From: Flavobacterium algicola | GTDB lineage: Bacteria; Bacteroidota; Bacteroidia; Flavobacteriales; Flavobacteriaceae | Length of the DNA: 64,000 bases | Reading direction: 5' to 3' | Assembly (NCBI RefSeq): GCF_022399565.1 | Contig: NZ_JAJTUT010000002.1 | Span: 1 to 64,000, forward strand | Shown: positions 27,133-36,101 of the stretch, in pieces | How positions within the stretch are numbered: position 1 is the stretch's first letter | Layout of the letters: the number at the start of each line of letters is the position of its first letter | The notes under the pieces: model-generated | The model's input: only the letters and a program-made list of their open reading frames with translations | Told to the model about the DNA's origin: nothing | The model's database searches: none | Program-made: the position numbers and the translations under genes

Positions 27133-27825
27133 TTAAATAATGTTCTTTTGGTAATATGTTTGTAAATCATTTATGGGAAACCCCATTTTTCTTTTGAGAT
27201 GGATCATGCTGAAATGAAATTGCAATCTCCAAACTCCATTTTGTTTATATTTTCTAGCAGATGTAATTACATATTTTGGTACAACTACAAATTGCTTTTT
27301 AGCATATAATCTTTCAATAATTTCGTTGTCTTCATATATGGAATACGCTTCGTTAAATCCTCCAATATCTTCAAATAATAGTTTGCTAACAAATAGTGAT
27401 TGATCGCCACCTCTACAGCTTATGTGATTAAAACGTGTAAACCACTGTGAAACGACTAATATTGGGTGTTTCAAATCAAATTTCATTCGGAAACATCCTG
27501 CATCTCTGCCCTTTTCCATTTGTTGCACAATTGCAATATCAAAATTCTTTGGTGGTAAGCTATCACAATGCAAGAAATAAAAAATAGTTCCTGTTGCATT
27601 TTTTGCTCCACAATTCAGCTGTTTAGCTCTTCCTTTTGGAGAACTTATCAATCGAACTGTTTTTGTAGATTGTACTTGATTTGCAGAGCCATCAGTACTT
27701 CCACCATCTACAACGATAATTTCGTAAGCCATACTTTTCGAAATCACACTTTCAATATACAACAAAGTTTTTTTGATATTTTCAACTTCATTGTATATTG
27801 GTATGATGATAGAAATCTTATTCAT
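27133..27825 (-). CDS. GT2 glycosyltransferase, TIGR04283 (arsenosugar-associated)
   Basis: 230 residues. Marks of TIGR04283: IIIPIYNEVENI, VDGGSTDGS, the SPKGRAKQLNCGA motif, FLHCDSLPP (metal-binding DxD equivalent) and GDQSLFV..FEDIGGF. The family was first named rSAM/selenodomain-associated transferase 2 and is now linked to arsenosugar biosynthesis. It overlaps the DUF547 gene by 8 bases. A true arsenosugar role would need ArsM and ArsS, which are not in this window. Confidence 0.85.
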   Translation of the reverse strand: MNKISIIIPIYNEVENIKKTLLYIESVISKSMAYEIIVVDGGSTDGSANQVQSTKTVRLISSPKGRAKQLNCGAKNATGTIFYFLHCDSLPPKNFDIAIVQQMEKGRDAGCFRMKFDLKHPILVVSQWFTRFNHISCRGGDQSLFVSKLLFEDIGGFNEAYSIYEDNEIIERLYAKKQFVVVPKYVITSARKYKQNGVWRLQFHFSMIHLKRKMGFPINDLQTYYQKNII

Positions 27826-28594
27826 TCAAACTCCAGTTATAATATTTAAAAGAGATTTTAGCTTTTGAATTGATTTTTACAGTACTGTATTGATTTAAAT
27901 AATCAATGATAGATCCTTTTGTTTTAAAATCAGCACCAAACCAATTGAATATCTCTGAAATTTCGACGCTTGATGCTGTAATTGTATTTTTAGTTTTATC
28001 GTTGATAAAATCTTTTGCTACAGCAGCCAGTTGTTTGCTTAATTTTTCTTCAGTATAGGCTTCATTCAATAAATCTGGGCAAGAATAAGATGCGCAGTTG
28101 ATTGCAAAATGGATTCTAGGTTCTCCCATTTTTCTTAAAATTTGATGCTCTATTTGCTCTAAGCTATATTTTTTTCCTCCAAGAGTAAAAAACTTTTTTC
28201 CCCAAGGATCGCTTATTTCTTTGATACTTTTTACTGGGTAATTATCTACGATTAACTTCACAGTGTAGGCATTATAAGCATTAATCCAGTAAGATAGAGT
28301 AGCGTTGCGACTCCATGCCGAAGCTGGAACACCAGCATCAAGTGTTTTTAAATAGGATTCTAAGGCTGCTTTATCTTTGACAAAGCCTTTGTAATTTACC
28401 TTTCCTGTACTTGATACATTTTTTTTCAATAATGCATCCCATTTTGAATGATCAACATTATTTGCTACAGCTGCGCTTGACGATTCTTGTTTAACCGCTT
28501 CTTGAGCTGGTTGTTCTGCATGCTTATTTTGGCAAGAAGTATTTCCCAAAATAACTAGCGGCATAAAGAATAGGGATAAAAGTATTTTTTTCAT
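27818..28594 (-). CDS. DUF547 lipoprotein
   Basis: 258 residues. Lipoprotein signal ending GNTSC. The DUF547 core is seen in [42 protein letters not shown] and [10 protein letters not shown]. The conserved Cys/His ([14 protein letters not shown]) resemble a catalytic centre but no activity is established. This family is regularly beside the TIGR04282/TIGR04283 transferases in Bacteroidota and cyanobacteria. Exported, probably anchored to the membrane. Confidence 0.85.
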   Translation of the reverse strand: [258 protein letters not shown]

Positions 28595-28658
28595 AAGAAA
28601 TGTAATTTAATATTTATAATTGAACAGTCGACAGGCTTTATAATTCCTGACATTATTT

Positions 28659-29531
28659 TTATTTTTTTAATGGATAAAGTTCTTGCTTCAAGAAATTATC
28701 TGGAAAATCATTGTCATTTACAAACCCCAATTCTATATTTTTTCCATCGCGAGGAATATAATTAGTTCCAAATAAATAGTCCCAAAGGCTTAATGAGATT
28801 CCAAAATTAACCCCATACTTATTAGGCATTTTTTTACTATGGTGCCAAATGTGCATTTTTGGGTTGTTGAATATGTATTTGAGATATCCGTAATCCCAGC
28901 CGATGTTGGCATGGTTTAAATGACCGATCGCAATACTGATAAAATGCACAATAAATACATCTTGAATTGCTACACCACCAACGATGATAATAGGTATGTA
29001 TAAAATAGATTTGTAAACTATAGGCTCCATCCAGTTGTATCTGAAATGGGCAGCAAACCCCATCTCTTTAATACTATGATGCGTTTGATGAATTTTCCAA
29101 AGAAAGGGTACTGAGTGTAAAAGACGATGCACATTCCACTGTATAAAATCGGTTATCAAAAAGAATATCAATAGTGACCATCCCTTTGGCATTTCCGAAA
29201 TCGAAAACAATTGAATCGAAGCCAACTCTAATCCAAATACATGGAGGATATCATTAACGAGTTGCGCCGTGAAATTGGATAAAGCAATCAATAAGATTAA
29301 ATTGAGTAGGAAAAAGTTAAAAAAAAGATAGAATAAATCTAGCCAGAAATCTTTACGAAGTATGGGCTGATCCTTACGCCACGGAAACATTAATTCTAGA
29401 ATCCAGACCGTTAACGAAATTACAATCAATCCATAAAAATAATTATCCCAATTAGGCACACGAATCTCATTCATAAGATAATTGAAATACCCTTGATACG
29501 ATTCAAATAATATATTGAAGTATTTCTCCAT
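28659..29531 (-). CDS. Fatty acid hydroxylase / sterol desaturase family protein
   Basis: 290 residues with four or more membrane segments. The histidine boxes HRLLH, HQTHH, HLNHAN and HIWHHSKK are those of the di-iron hydroxylase/desaturase superfamily. It likely hydroxylates or desaturates an acyl chain or other membrane lipid in the inner membrane with O2. Its ATG directly abuts the stop of the TIGR04282 gene on the minus strand (29531/29532), so translation coupling is likely. Confidence 0.9.
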   Translation of the reverse strand: MEKYFNILFESYQGYFNYLMNEIRVPNWDNYFYGLIVISLTVWILELMFPWRKDQPILRKDFWLDLFYLFFNFFLLNLILLIALSNFTAQLVNDILHVFGLELASIQLFSISEMPKGWSLLIFFLITDFIQWNVHRLLHSVPFLWKIHQTHHSIKEMGFAAHFRYNWMEPIVYKSILYIPIIIVGGVAIQDVFIVHFISIAIGHLNHANIGWDYGYLKYIFNNPKMHIWHHSKKMPNKYGVNFGISLSLWDYLFGTNYIPRDGKNIELGFVNDNDFPDNFLKQELYPLKK

Positions 29532-30125
29532 TTATTGTAAAATGTAATTGCTTTTTTCTAAATCTTCAATTGTGTCAATGTCATTCAAAGTTTTTAATAG
29601 GTAAACATGATGCATAGGAATATCGTTTAAAGTAGCTGCCAAAACGGTTTCCGTTCCCCATTCTTTATTTGCAAAAAGAAGAGGATTTATTTTCTTGAGT
29701 CCCATCAAATAATACCCTCCATCTACTGCTGGTCCAATCACTACTTCATTATAGTCCATAGCATGAAAGGCATGCTTAATATCCATGCTATTCAAATCAA
29801 ATAAATCGCTACCTACTATTATGCATTTTTTGTGACCCATTGCAAATAATTCCTCAAATGCGGCTTGCATGCGTTGCCCTAAATCACCTTGAGCTTGTAT
29901 CTTTTTATGATAATTTATATTGTTCCAAATATCATTTTCTATAATTGTTGTATCGTAAAACACATATTTATCACAATCTAAAAATTGCGTTTGTTCCATT
30001 GTATGCTTTAATAAGTCTTTATAAACTTGAAGGGCTTTTTCATCACCAATTGACTTTGCTAATCTGGTTTTTACTTTCCCTAGTTGAGGATTTCTGGTAA
30101 AAATTAGTAAGGCGTTAGTTTTCAT
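29532..30125 (-). CDS. Glycosyltransferase, TIGR04282 (DUF2064; arsenosugar-associated)
   Basis: About 197 residues from the ATG at 30125 (an earlier ATG at 30140 overlaps the rhodanese gene by 26 bases). Motifs: ALLIFTRNPQLGKVKTRLA at the start (nucleotide-binding, GT-A like), QGDLGQRM, GSDLFDL, and IGPAVDGGYYLMGLKK. It belongs with the former rSAM/selenodomain-associated transferase 1. Cytoplasmic, probably a nucleotidyl- or glycosyltransferase making an activated sugar. It overlaps or touches neighbours on both sides. Confidence 0.87.
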   Translation of the reverse strand: MKTNALLIFTRNPQLGKVKTRLAKSIGDEKALQVYKDLLKHTMEQTQFLDCDKYVFYDTTIIENDIWNNINYHKKIQAQGDLGQRMQAAFEELFAMGHKKCIIVGSDLFDLNSMDIKHAFHAMDYNEVVIGPAVDGGYYLMGLKKINPLLFANKEWGTETVLAATLNDIPMHHVYLLKTLNDIDTIEDLEKSNYILQ

Positions 30126-30606
30126 ATATTTTGATTCCATTGTTTAAATAAGCACCCCACTTTTTATTATAAGTATGCACACTATCTGTCTTTTTATTGT
30201 ATTTGTTTACAACGATACCACCTTTGTTTTTATATTCAAAAATACCGCCATAGAGATTCTGAACATTCGTATAACCTAATTTCAATAATTTCTCTCCAAT
30301 ATTCTCTGATCGAACCCCTATAGAACAATATACGACAATAGGGGTGTTTCGGTTTTTAATTAATTGTGTAACCGTCTCAGATTTGAAATCGCCATATCCT
30401 ACAAAAACAGCATTTGGAATATGACTGACCTTATATTCTTCAGGTTCCCGACTATCAAGCAATACGAACTTAGATTTTTTCAAATCTTCTGTCGTTATAT
30501 AAGGCACGGATTCTGAATTTAATAGGTTTAAAATCGGACCCACTTTTTTTTGTGCCATAGTTGTGACACCAATGCTTAAGAGTATGTAATAAAAAAGTAA
30601 ACGCAT
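30115..30606 (-). CDS. Exported rhodanese-like protein
   Basis: About 163 residues when started at the ATG at 30606, which opens a clean signal peptide (MRLLFYYILLSIGVTTMAQ); the frame is open to 30720 but the extra 38 residues are low-complexity. One rhodanese domain with the active-site loop YCSIGVRS (Cys present), and the LDSREPEEYKVSHIPNAV motif. A periplasmic sulfur- or persulfide-handling role is likely. It is the first gene of the minus-strand run with the two TIGR0428x transferases. Confidence 0.85.
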   Translation of the reverse strand: MRLLFYYILLSIGVTTMAQKKVGPILNLLNSESVPYITTEDLKKSKFVLLDSREPEEYKVSHIPNAVFVGYGDFKSETVTQLIKNRNTPIVVYCSIGVRSENIGEKLLKLGYTNVQNLYGGIFEYKNKGGIVVNKYNKKTDSVHTYNKKWGAYLNNGIKIYEN

Positions 30607-30883
30607 AGTAAGTTGATTTATAGTAGTAATTGACGAAAAAAAAATGAAAACCTGACTTGATGATAGCAATTTAGTAAATAAATACCCGTTTTTATTATTA
30701 TTTATTAAACTGTTTTCCAATAAATTTTGATTTTAAATTAGTGTTATTTTACAGAAAGTGACTCTGTACTATTTAGTTATTTTATCAATAAATTGAATAA
30801 TTGCGTCGATTTGTATTTTAAATTTCTACACATATAACAATTGTAAAATACTAAATTTGAATAAAATAAAAAATGTATCTATT

Positions 30884-31351
30884 ATGACATTCAAACATTT
30901 GTTTAAAGTTCGATTAAATTGGTTTTCGAATAAGAAAGAAAGTACCCGATTTGTCAAAAATCATACAATTTCAATTGATGGGAAAACTGCTTTGGCCGTT
31001 TCTGCTGCAAAAGCATTTAAGGGAGATGCAAATTTGTACAATCCAGAAGATTTGTTGCTGAGTAGCGTCGCTTCTTGTCACATGATGTCGTACTTATACG
31101 TATGTGCACAAAATAACATTGATGTTGTATCCTATTCCGATGATGCGGAAGCTACATTGGAAGTACATGAAAATGGATCGGGCCGTTTTATAGAGATCCG
31201 CTTGTTTCCGCAAGTTATCATTCGACAGAAAGAAAAAATTAAGCTAGCCAATGAGTTACATGTAAAAGCGAATGAATTATGTTTTATCGCTAATTCTTGC
31301 AATTTCCCTATTGCTCATAATCCTAACTGTAGTAGTGAAGAAGTAGAGTAG
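30884..31351 (+). CDS. OsmC-family peroxiredoxin-like protein
   Basis: About 155 residues from the ATG at 30884 (a TTG at 30857 would add nine residues of poor fit). The two OsmC cysteines are visible: SVASCHMM and ANSCNFPI. The family reduces organic hydroperoxides or acts on related thiol substrates in the cytoplasm. A perfect -7 element TAAATTTG (30852-30859) lies just ahead, without a clear -33. Divergent from the rhodanese gene. Confidence 0.85.
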   Translation: MTFKHLFKVRLNWFSNKKESTRFVKNHTISIDGKTALAVSAAKAFKGDANLYNPEDLLLSSVASCHMMSYLYVCAQNNIDVVSYSDDAEATLEVHENGSGRFIEIRLFPQVIIRQKEKIKLANELHVKANELCFIANSCNFPIAHNPNCSSEEVE

Positions 31352-31378
31352 ATCAATTTGTTTACTTATATAAAATAA

Positions 31379-31410
31379 GAAAGCCTTGTAACCGAATTAC
31401 AAGGCTTTTC
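31379..31410. terminator. Bidirectional terminator
   Basis: AAAGCCTTGTA-accgaat-TACAAGGCTTTT, a perfect 11-bp stem. It lies between the convergent OsmC gene and sodium symporter gene. Confidence 0.8.
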
Positions 31411-31463
31411 ATATAAAATTCAAATGAACTAATTTTATTCAAATTTTTAATAGAATGTGGTAA

Positions 31464-33218
31464 TTATACTTTTGTGCTATTGGTCTTGGCACTTTTCTTT
31501 AATAGAAAACCAATTATTAGAATAATTATAGAGCAACATACAAATGTGATTTTACCCCAAAGCGGGTTGGGAATCAATACCATAAGTAGGACAGCCAGCC
31601 CCATAATAAGAACCATTTTACCTAATTTATCTCGTTGTTGACGGTCAAATTCACTTTGTTGGTCATCGGCATAGTAAGGAGTTTCGAGGTTTTTGAAAAA
31701 TTGTTCTCTTTCTACCTTGTTTTCTTCGTTAGCTTCTTTGTAAAACAGAGAAGTAGCCCAGAAAAAACCAGATGTAATAAATACGTGTCCAGCAACCGTC
31801 AAAATGATGTCCATATCAATAGACTCTCTTTTGGTCAATTGCGCAATACCGAGCATCTCTGCAAAGACATCTGCAGTAAATATATTTGTAACGAACCAAG
31901 AAACAAAGAAACCAACTGCAATAGTTGCCCAAGGTGCCCAATTGGGTGTCTTTTTAACAAAAATCCCAACAGCTAATGGTACCATCATAGGGACTTGTAT
32001 TATTGTTGAAACAGACATCATAAGTTCAAATAAGCTGAGCTTTTTTAGAGAAGAGAAATACAAAGCTGTGGCAATTATTAATAAACCACTTAGGACACTA
32101 ACAATTTTACTAACACGCAATAATTGCTTATCACTTTTTTGTATTTGTTTTTTAGCAAGAAAGGGTTGGTAGATACTACGAACAAAGATTCCAGCATTTT
32201 TATTTAGCGCCGAGTCCATAGATGACATAGATGCTGCAAATAAAGCAGCGATGAGCAATCCTACAGTTCCGATAGGCATAGCGTTACGAACAAATTCTAG
32301 ATAGATGGCGTCAACTGCTTTACTACCTAACTGTGTATAGCCTGCGGTCGCGTCTGGATATAAAGATGCGGCTACCCACGGTGGAATAAACCAAATAATT
32401 GTTCCAAATCCCATTAAAATCATTGCCAAAAGCGATGCTTTACGCGCGTTAAACGAATCTTTAGCATTTAGAAATCGAAAAGAATCGTGAAGATTCATTA
32501 CGGTAATTATTTGTTTGGGTAAGAAGCAAATGAAAGTTCCGAATAATATTAATGGGAAATTCATATTAGGGCCGATTAAAAAACCACCAGGGAAATTGTC
32601 TACCATATTGACTGGTCCTCCTACTTTTACCAACGCTACCACTGCACAGGCAATAGAAACGACTGCTACAACTAATGTTTGAACAAAATCGGAGGCAGCT
32701 ACACCCCATGCGCCAGATAAAGCAGATACAAAAAGTACCGTTAAACCAATTGCGATAATGGTATAGTCAATATCGGCATCAAATACAGCACTGGTAAAAA
32801 CTCCCAGAGCATTTAACCAAACTCCTGCATTTGCAAAAGAGAAAACAATTAAAGCCCATGAAAAAAACATTTCGTTTTTCGGTCCAAAACGGCCTTTTAT
32901 CGCTTCTGTAGGTGTATCTACTCTCATTTGTCTAAAGCGATGGGCAAAATAGGCCCATCCACATAAAAAGGCAAAAGTATTACCAATGTAAACGCCTACT
33001 ATAGCAAAACCGTCCATGTAAGCTTTACCAGCTGCACCAGTAAAAGTAATGGCCGAAAATTGGGACATGAAAGCCGTGGAACCAACCATCCACCATAACA
33101 TTCTTCCGCCACCACGAAAATAATCACTTGTAGATTTACTGGCCATTCGTGAAAACGCAAAACCAATAAGAAGCATCAATACAAAGTAAAATCCAATTAC
33201 GAGATAATCATAAAACAT
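31464..33218 (-). CDS. Sodium:solute symporter (SSS)
   Basis: 584 residues, about 14 membrane segments. SSS marks: GGGRMLWWMVGSTAFMSQFSAITFTGAAGKAY near the start and ALFAASMSSMDSALN (the sodium-site helix) mid-protein. Takes up an organic solute with Na+. It lies 12 bases behind a Gfo/Idh dehydrogenase gene whose promoter carries the GntR-type operator, so the cargo is probably a sugar acid or a related sugar used by that dehydrogenase. Confidence 0.9.
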   Translation of the reverse strand: MFYDYLVIGFYFVLMLLIGFAFSRMASKSTSDYFRGGGRMLWWMVGSTAFMSQFSAITFTGAAGKAYMDGFAIVGVYIGNTFAFLCGWAYFAHRFRQMRVDTPTEAIKGRFGPKNEMFFSWALIVFSFANAGVWLNALGVFTSAVFDADIDYTIIAIGLTVLFVSALSGAWGVAASDFVQTLVVAVVSIACAVVALVKVGGPVNMVDNFPGGFLIGPNMNFPLILFGTFICFLPKQIITVMNLHDSFRFLNAKDSFNARKASLLAMILMGFGTIIWFIPPWVAASLYPDATAGYTQLGSKAVDAIYLEFVRNAMPIGTVGLLIAALFAASMSSMDSALNKNAGIFVRSIYQPFLAKKQIQKSDKQLLRVSKIVSVLSGLLIIATALYFSSLKKLSLFELMMSVSTIIQVPMMVPLAVGIFVKKTPNWAPWATIAVGFFVSWFVTNIFTADVFAEMLGIAQLTKRESIDMDIILTVAGHVFITSGFFWATSLFYKEANEENKVEREQFFKNLETPYYADDQQSEFDRQQRDKLGKMVLIMGLAVLLMVLIPNPLWGKITFVCCSIIILIIGFLLKKSAKTNSTKV

Positions 33219-33230
33219 AGCTTTTCCTTT

Positions 33231-34370
33231 TTATTGCAGATGACTTACATCTGTCCAGTTATCATTTTTTCTAATAAGGTCAATGAGTTGTTGGTATAAA
33301 CTACCATCTTTAAAAGATTGATAGGGAGCCACTTTTTCGCCATTGATGTCTTTAACAAATTCCGATGCTAAATAATGCCAGTTTCGCTCTGTGTCGCCAT
33401 CAATTTTAGGAAGATTATCGGCTATGTCTTGAGGTAATGGAAGTTCTTTCCACTCTTTGTTTTCATCATAAATGTATAATGGTCCCATACCATAATGACC
33501 TTTTATATAGATTGCTCCGGTCGAACCATAGAAAACGATGTGATTATCATCAAAAGCAGGGTTAAGTGAACCATGTTTAAAAAGTACTGATACTGGTTTG
33601 GTTGCAATCGGGCTTTCTAATCTTGCCAAAACCGTGTAAGACCATTCAACATTACTTTCTCCCCATTTAAGTGAGGGGTCATTTATATCTTTGGGAATAA
33701 AATCTCTTCTTGTTTTAAAATTATGAACACCTTCAACAATAGGAGCTCTGACCAAATCGTCTCTAACTTCGCCGATTATTGATAGAATTTTTTCTCCAAT
33801 AACAGAAGTTACTATAGAGATCATATGGGTGAAGTTATTGTTAAGTCGACCACCACCATCTTCCTTGCGGTGCGACCAACCAAAAGGAATGTCGCGTTCT
33901 AGATTAAAGTGTGAAATGCATTCCACTTCTAGTGGCTCACCAATAGCACCACTTGCGATGAGCTGCTTTGCCTGTAGAATGTAGGGCATGTATCTAAAGC
34001 TTGAGGCAAACGCTGTTTTAACTTTCTTTTCTTCAGCAAGTTTGTATAAAGTAATTGCCGATTCTCCACTGTGCGTGAGCGGTTTGTCGCTAAATACGTG
34101 GCATCCAAATTCGATAGCTTGTGTGATAGTATCATAATGTGCACCACCTGGAGTTGCTATAGAAACAATATCAGGCTGACAATCAATCAACGCTTGTTGC
34201 CAATCAGTTCCAGAGTAGGGTATGCCCATTTTTTTTGCAACCTCACTTACAAGGCTGGCCGTTCTCCCCACAATACCTACAACATCAGCTCCTGCAGCTC
34301 GAAAGGCATCTGCATGACCTTGACCAGCAAATCCGGTTCCAGATATCAGTACTTTTAATTTCGTATTCAT
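33231..34370 (-). CDS. Gfo/Idh/MocA family oxidoreductase
   Basis: 379 residues. N-terminal Rossmann fold with ISGTGFAGQGHADAF, catalytic-lysine motif SDKPLTHS near residue 97, and a C-terminal alpha/beta domain. NAD(P)-linked oxidation or reduction of a sugar or sugar acid in the cytoplasm. First gene of a two-gene operon with the SSS transporter; its promoter overlaps the operator at 34425-34453. Confidence 0.88.
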   Translation of the reverse strand: MNTKLKVLISGTGFAGQGHADAFRAAGADVVGIVGRTASLVSEVAKKMGIPYSGTDWQQALIDCQPDIVSIATPGGAHYDTITQAIEFGCHVFSDKPLTHSGESAITLYKLAEEKKVKTAFASSFRYMPYILQAKQLIASGAIGEPLEVECISHFNLERDIPFGWSHRKEDGGGRLNNNFTHMISIVTSVIGEKILSIIGEVRDDLVRAPIVEGVHNFKTRRDFIPKDINDPSLKWGESNVEWSYTVLARLESPIATKPVSVLFKHGSLNPAFDDNHIVFYGSTGAIYIKGHYGMGPLYIYDENKEWKELPLPQDIADNLPKIDGDTERNWHYLASEFVKDINGEKVAPYQSFKDGSLYQQLIDLIRKNDNWTDVSHLQ

Positions 34371-34424
34371 CGTTTTATATTTTAGTTAGATAATTTCTCT
34401 ATTTGGTTAATAGGGCCCTATAAC

Positions 34425-34453
34425 TGGTGCGTCAAACTGGCGCGCCAAAGATA
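34425..34453 (-). promoter_or_regulatory. Promoter-operator of the Gfo/Idh-symporter operon
   Basis: On the minus strand a perfect -7 element TATCTTTG (34446-34453) runs directly into the palindrome TGGCGCGCCA (34438-34447), then 3 bases, then a second half-degenerate copy TGGTGCGTCA (34425-34434, read on plus). The two boxes are 13 bases apart, as at 35856-35878. A TTG for -33 would be 24 bases upstream (34478-34480), slightly far. Another palindrome TAGGGCCCTA follows at 34411-34420. Likely bound by the GntR protein encoded at 34868. Confidence 0.7.
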
Positions 34454-34867
34454 GAAATTTTTATGAGATTCCATTACCAAGGGCTTTAAATTTTATTTTT
34501 TTATCATAAAGCTATTTTTATGTACTGATTATGTGATGGTTGATAGCAGGATGTAAAATTACATCAGAGTACGAAATGTTACTATTTTGATTAATCTATA
34601 TTTTTATTTTTATCGAATTGAACTTTCCTGATCGTAAAATGAACAACGCTAAACGAAGTAAAAATTTTATTCGAAATTATAGCTTTAATCTAATTTTAAA
34701 TTTATCAAAGCATCTACTAATTGACTTCGAGACTAATCTAAAATTACGGTATTTAGGATCATGTAAGCCGGCAGTTTTAGTTTTAAATTGAATTACTGTC
34801 TTTTTTTAATTAATTTAGCACTTTTAATAGCGGTCAGTAAACAAGTCTATTTAATAACAATTACTAG

Positions 34868-35572
34868 ATGAAATCAAAAACAGTACGAATAAAAGACAAT
34901 ATCGAGGTCCAAAATATGATTTTCTCTAAAATTAGAGATTATATTATATCGAAGAATTTAGGTCCAGGGGATAAGCTTCCCTCAGAACGTGAATTGTCTG
35001 ATAATTTTGATGTAAGTAGACGATTTGTAGTAGAAGCAATCGAGAAATTAGAATTTTACGGATTGGTAAACTCGATGCCTCAATCGGGAACATTTCTTGC
35101 CGAAATTGGTCATATAGCACTAATAGGTATAATAGAAGATATTATCACCTTGGAGAAAAAAGATTTTCTTTCGCTTGTAGAAACGCGATTAATGCTTGAA
35201 GCTAAATCTGTTTATTTGGCTGCAACAAGAAGAACGGACGAAGATTTAAAGAAAATAGAAGCTGCCTTCAATCGTTATAAAACTAAAATTTTAAGTGGTG
35301 AAGATGCATTACAAGAAGATTTGTTATTTCACCTAGCAATTGTCAAAGCGAGTAAGAACAGTTCTATAAATGATCTAATGCTGCAAATAACTCCTAAGAT
35401 AATTTCAGTTTTTCGAAAAACAAGAGTGTCCAATGAGGAAGGTTTTAATTTTGAAGTGGCTAAACACGAAGCAATTCTCAATGCTATTAGAGATAAAAAC
35501 CCTGAGGAAGCAGTTAAAAGAATGGAATTTCACTTCAATTTACTTATTGAATTTTGTAACGACTTTAAATAA
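34868..35572 (+). CDS. GntR-family regulator, FadR/FCD type
   Basis: 234 residues. The winged helix lies at about 15-78 (GPGDKLPSERELSDNFDVSRRFVVEAIEKLEFYGLV), followed by the all-helical FCD ligand domain (about 85-225) with the metal-binding Asp/His positions (E.RLMLEAKSV, FHLAIVKAS, HEAILNAI). FCD regulators of this kind commonly sense sugar acids. The gene stands between two promoters sharing an operator module, both serving sugar-acid genes, so it is their likely repressor. Confidence 0.9.
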   Translation: MKSKTVRIKDNIEVQNMIFSKIRDYIISKNLGPGDKLPSERELSDNFDVSRRFVVEAIEKLEFYGLVNSMPQSGTFLAEIGHIALIGIIEDIITLEKKDFLSLVETRLMLEAKSVYLAATRRTDEDLKKIEAAFNRYKTKILSGEDALQEDLLFHLAIVKASKNSSINDLMLQITPKIISVFRKTRVSNEEGFNFEVAKHEAILNAIRDKNPEEAVKRMEFHFNLLIEFCNDFK

Positions 35573-36101
35573 TTAAATCTTTTTCTACAGTAGGTCAGAC
35601 TCCTTCAAATAAAGATCGTTTGTTAAACTATGCAGTGATTTGTAGATCTAAAAATCTTACTGCTATTACATTACTATTTTTAAGAGTAACATTTCCAGAT
35701 CGTTTTTAAATCACTGATTATCATTGCTTAATTTTATTGTTTGCAATTGCTACCAAAATCAAATTATTGTCCTTTCTCTATAAAGTAATAGGCTACTGTA
35801 TCACTTTTAGTTATTTTTCTAATTATTTTGTTAAATCAAATAATATGAATACATTTGGCGCATCAATTTGGCGCGCCAATTATATTCGGCGTTGTACAGG
35901 AATTAGAAAAATTAAATTTTTACTGCTACTACTTTCTTTATACGATTGCATCGAAGGACTTTAGCATTTACTTTTAGAGTGAAATTTTTTAAAATTAAAA
36001 CTATAACTTATTTTTAATTTTTGAAATAACTAATTGTGCCGAATGATAGCAGTATGTGCTTAAAAATAATAAAAAACTAAACTTAATACTATATAGTACC
36101 T
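35573..36101. other. Regulatory stretch ahead of manD
   Basis: 529 bases with no credible gene (a short open frame at 35737-35964 lacks any protein-like character and runs across the promoter). It holds the promoter-operator at 35828-35878, leaving an untranslated leader of roughly 230 bases ahead of the mannonate dehydratase gene. Confidence 0.55.
35828..35878 (+). promoter_or_regulatory. Promoter-operator of the mannonate dehydratase gene
   Basis: TTG (35828-35830), 19 bases, then TACATTTG (35850-35857) match the flavobacterial TTG-N17-23-TAnnTTTG promoter. The last bases of the -7 box are the first of TGGCGCATCA (35856-35865), followed after 3 bases by the perfect palindrome TGGCGCGCCA (35869-35878). 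Read from -7 onwards, 22 of 29 positions equal the module at 34425-34453, with the same 13-base box spacing. A bound repressor would block RNA polymerase at the start site. Confidence 0.75.

Noticed and set aside
34411..34420. Palindrome TAGGGCCCTA as a separate operator
   Set aside because: It has no partner near the other GntR-controlled promoter, so it may be chance; only the paired boxes are claimed.
35737..35964. 75-codon open frame ahead of manD
   Set aside because: It spans the promoter and operator and has no recognisable sequence features; the regulatory reading explains the region better.
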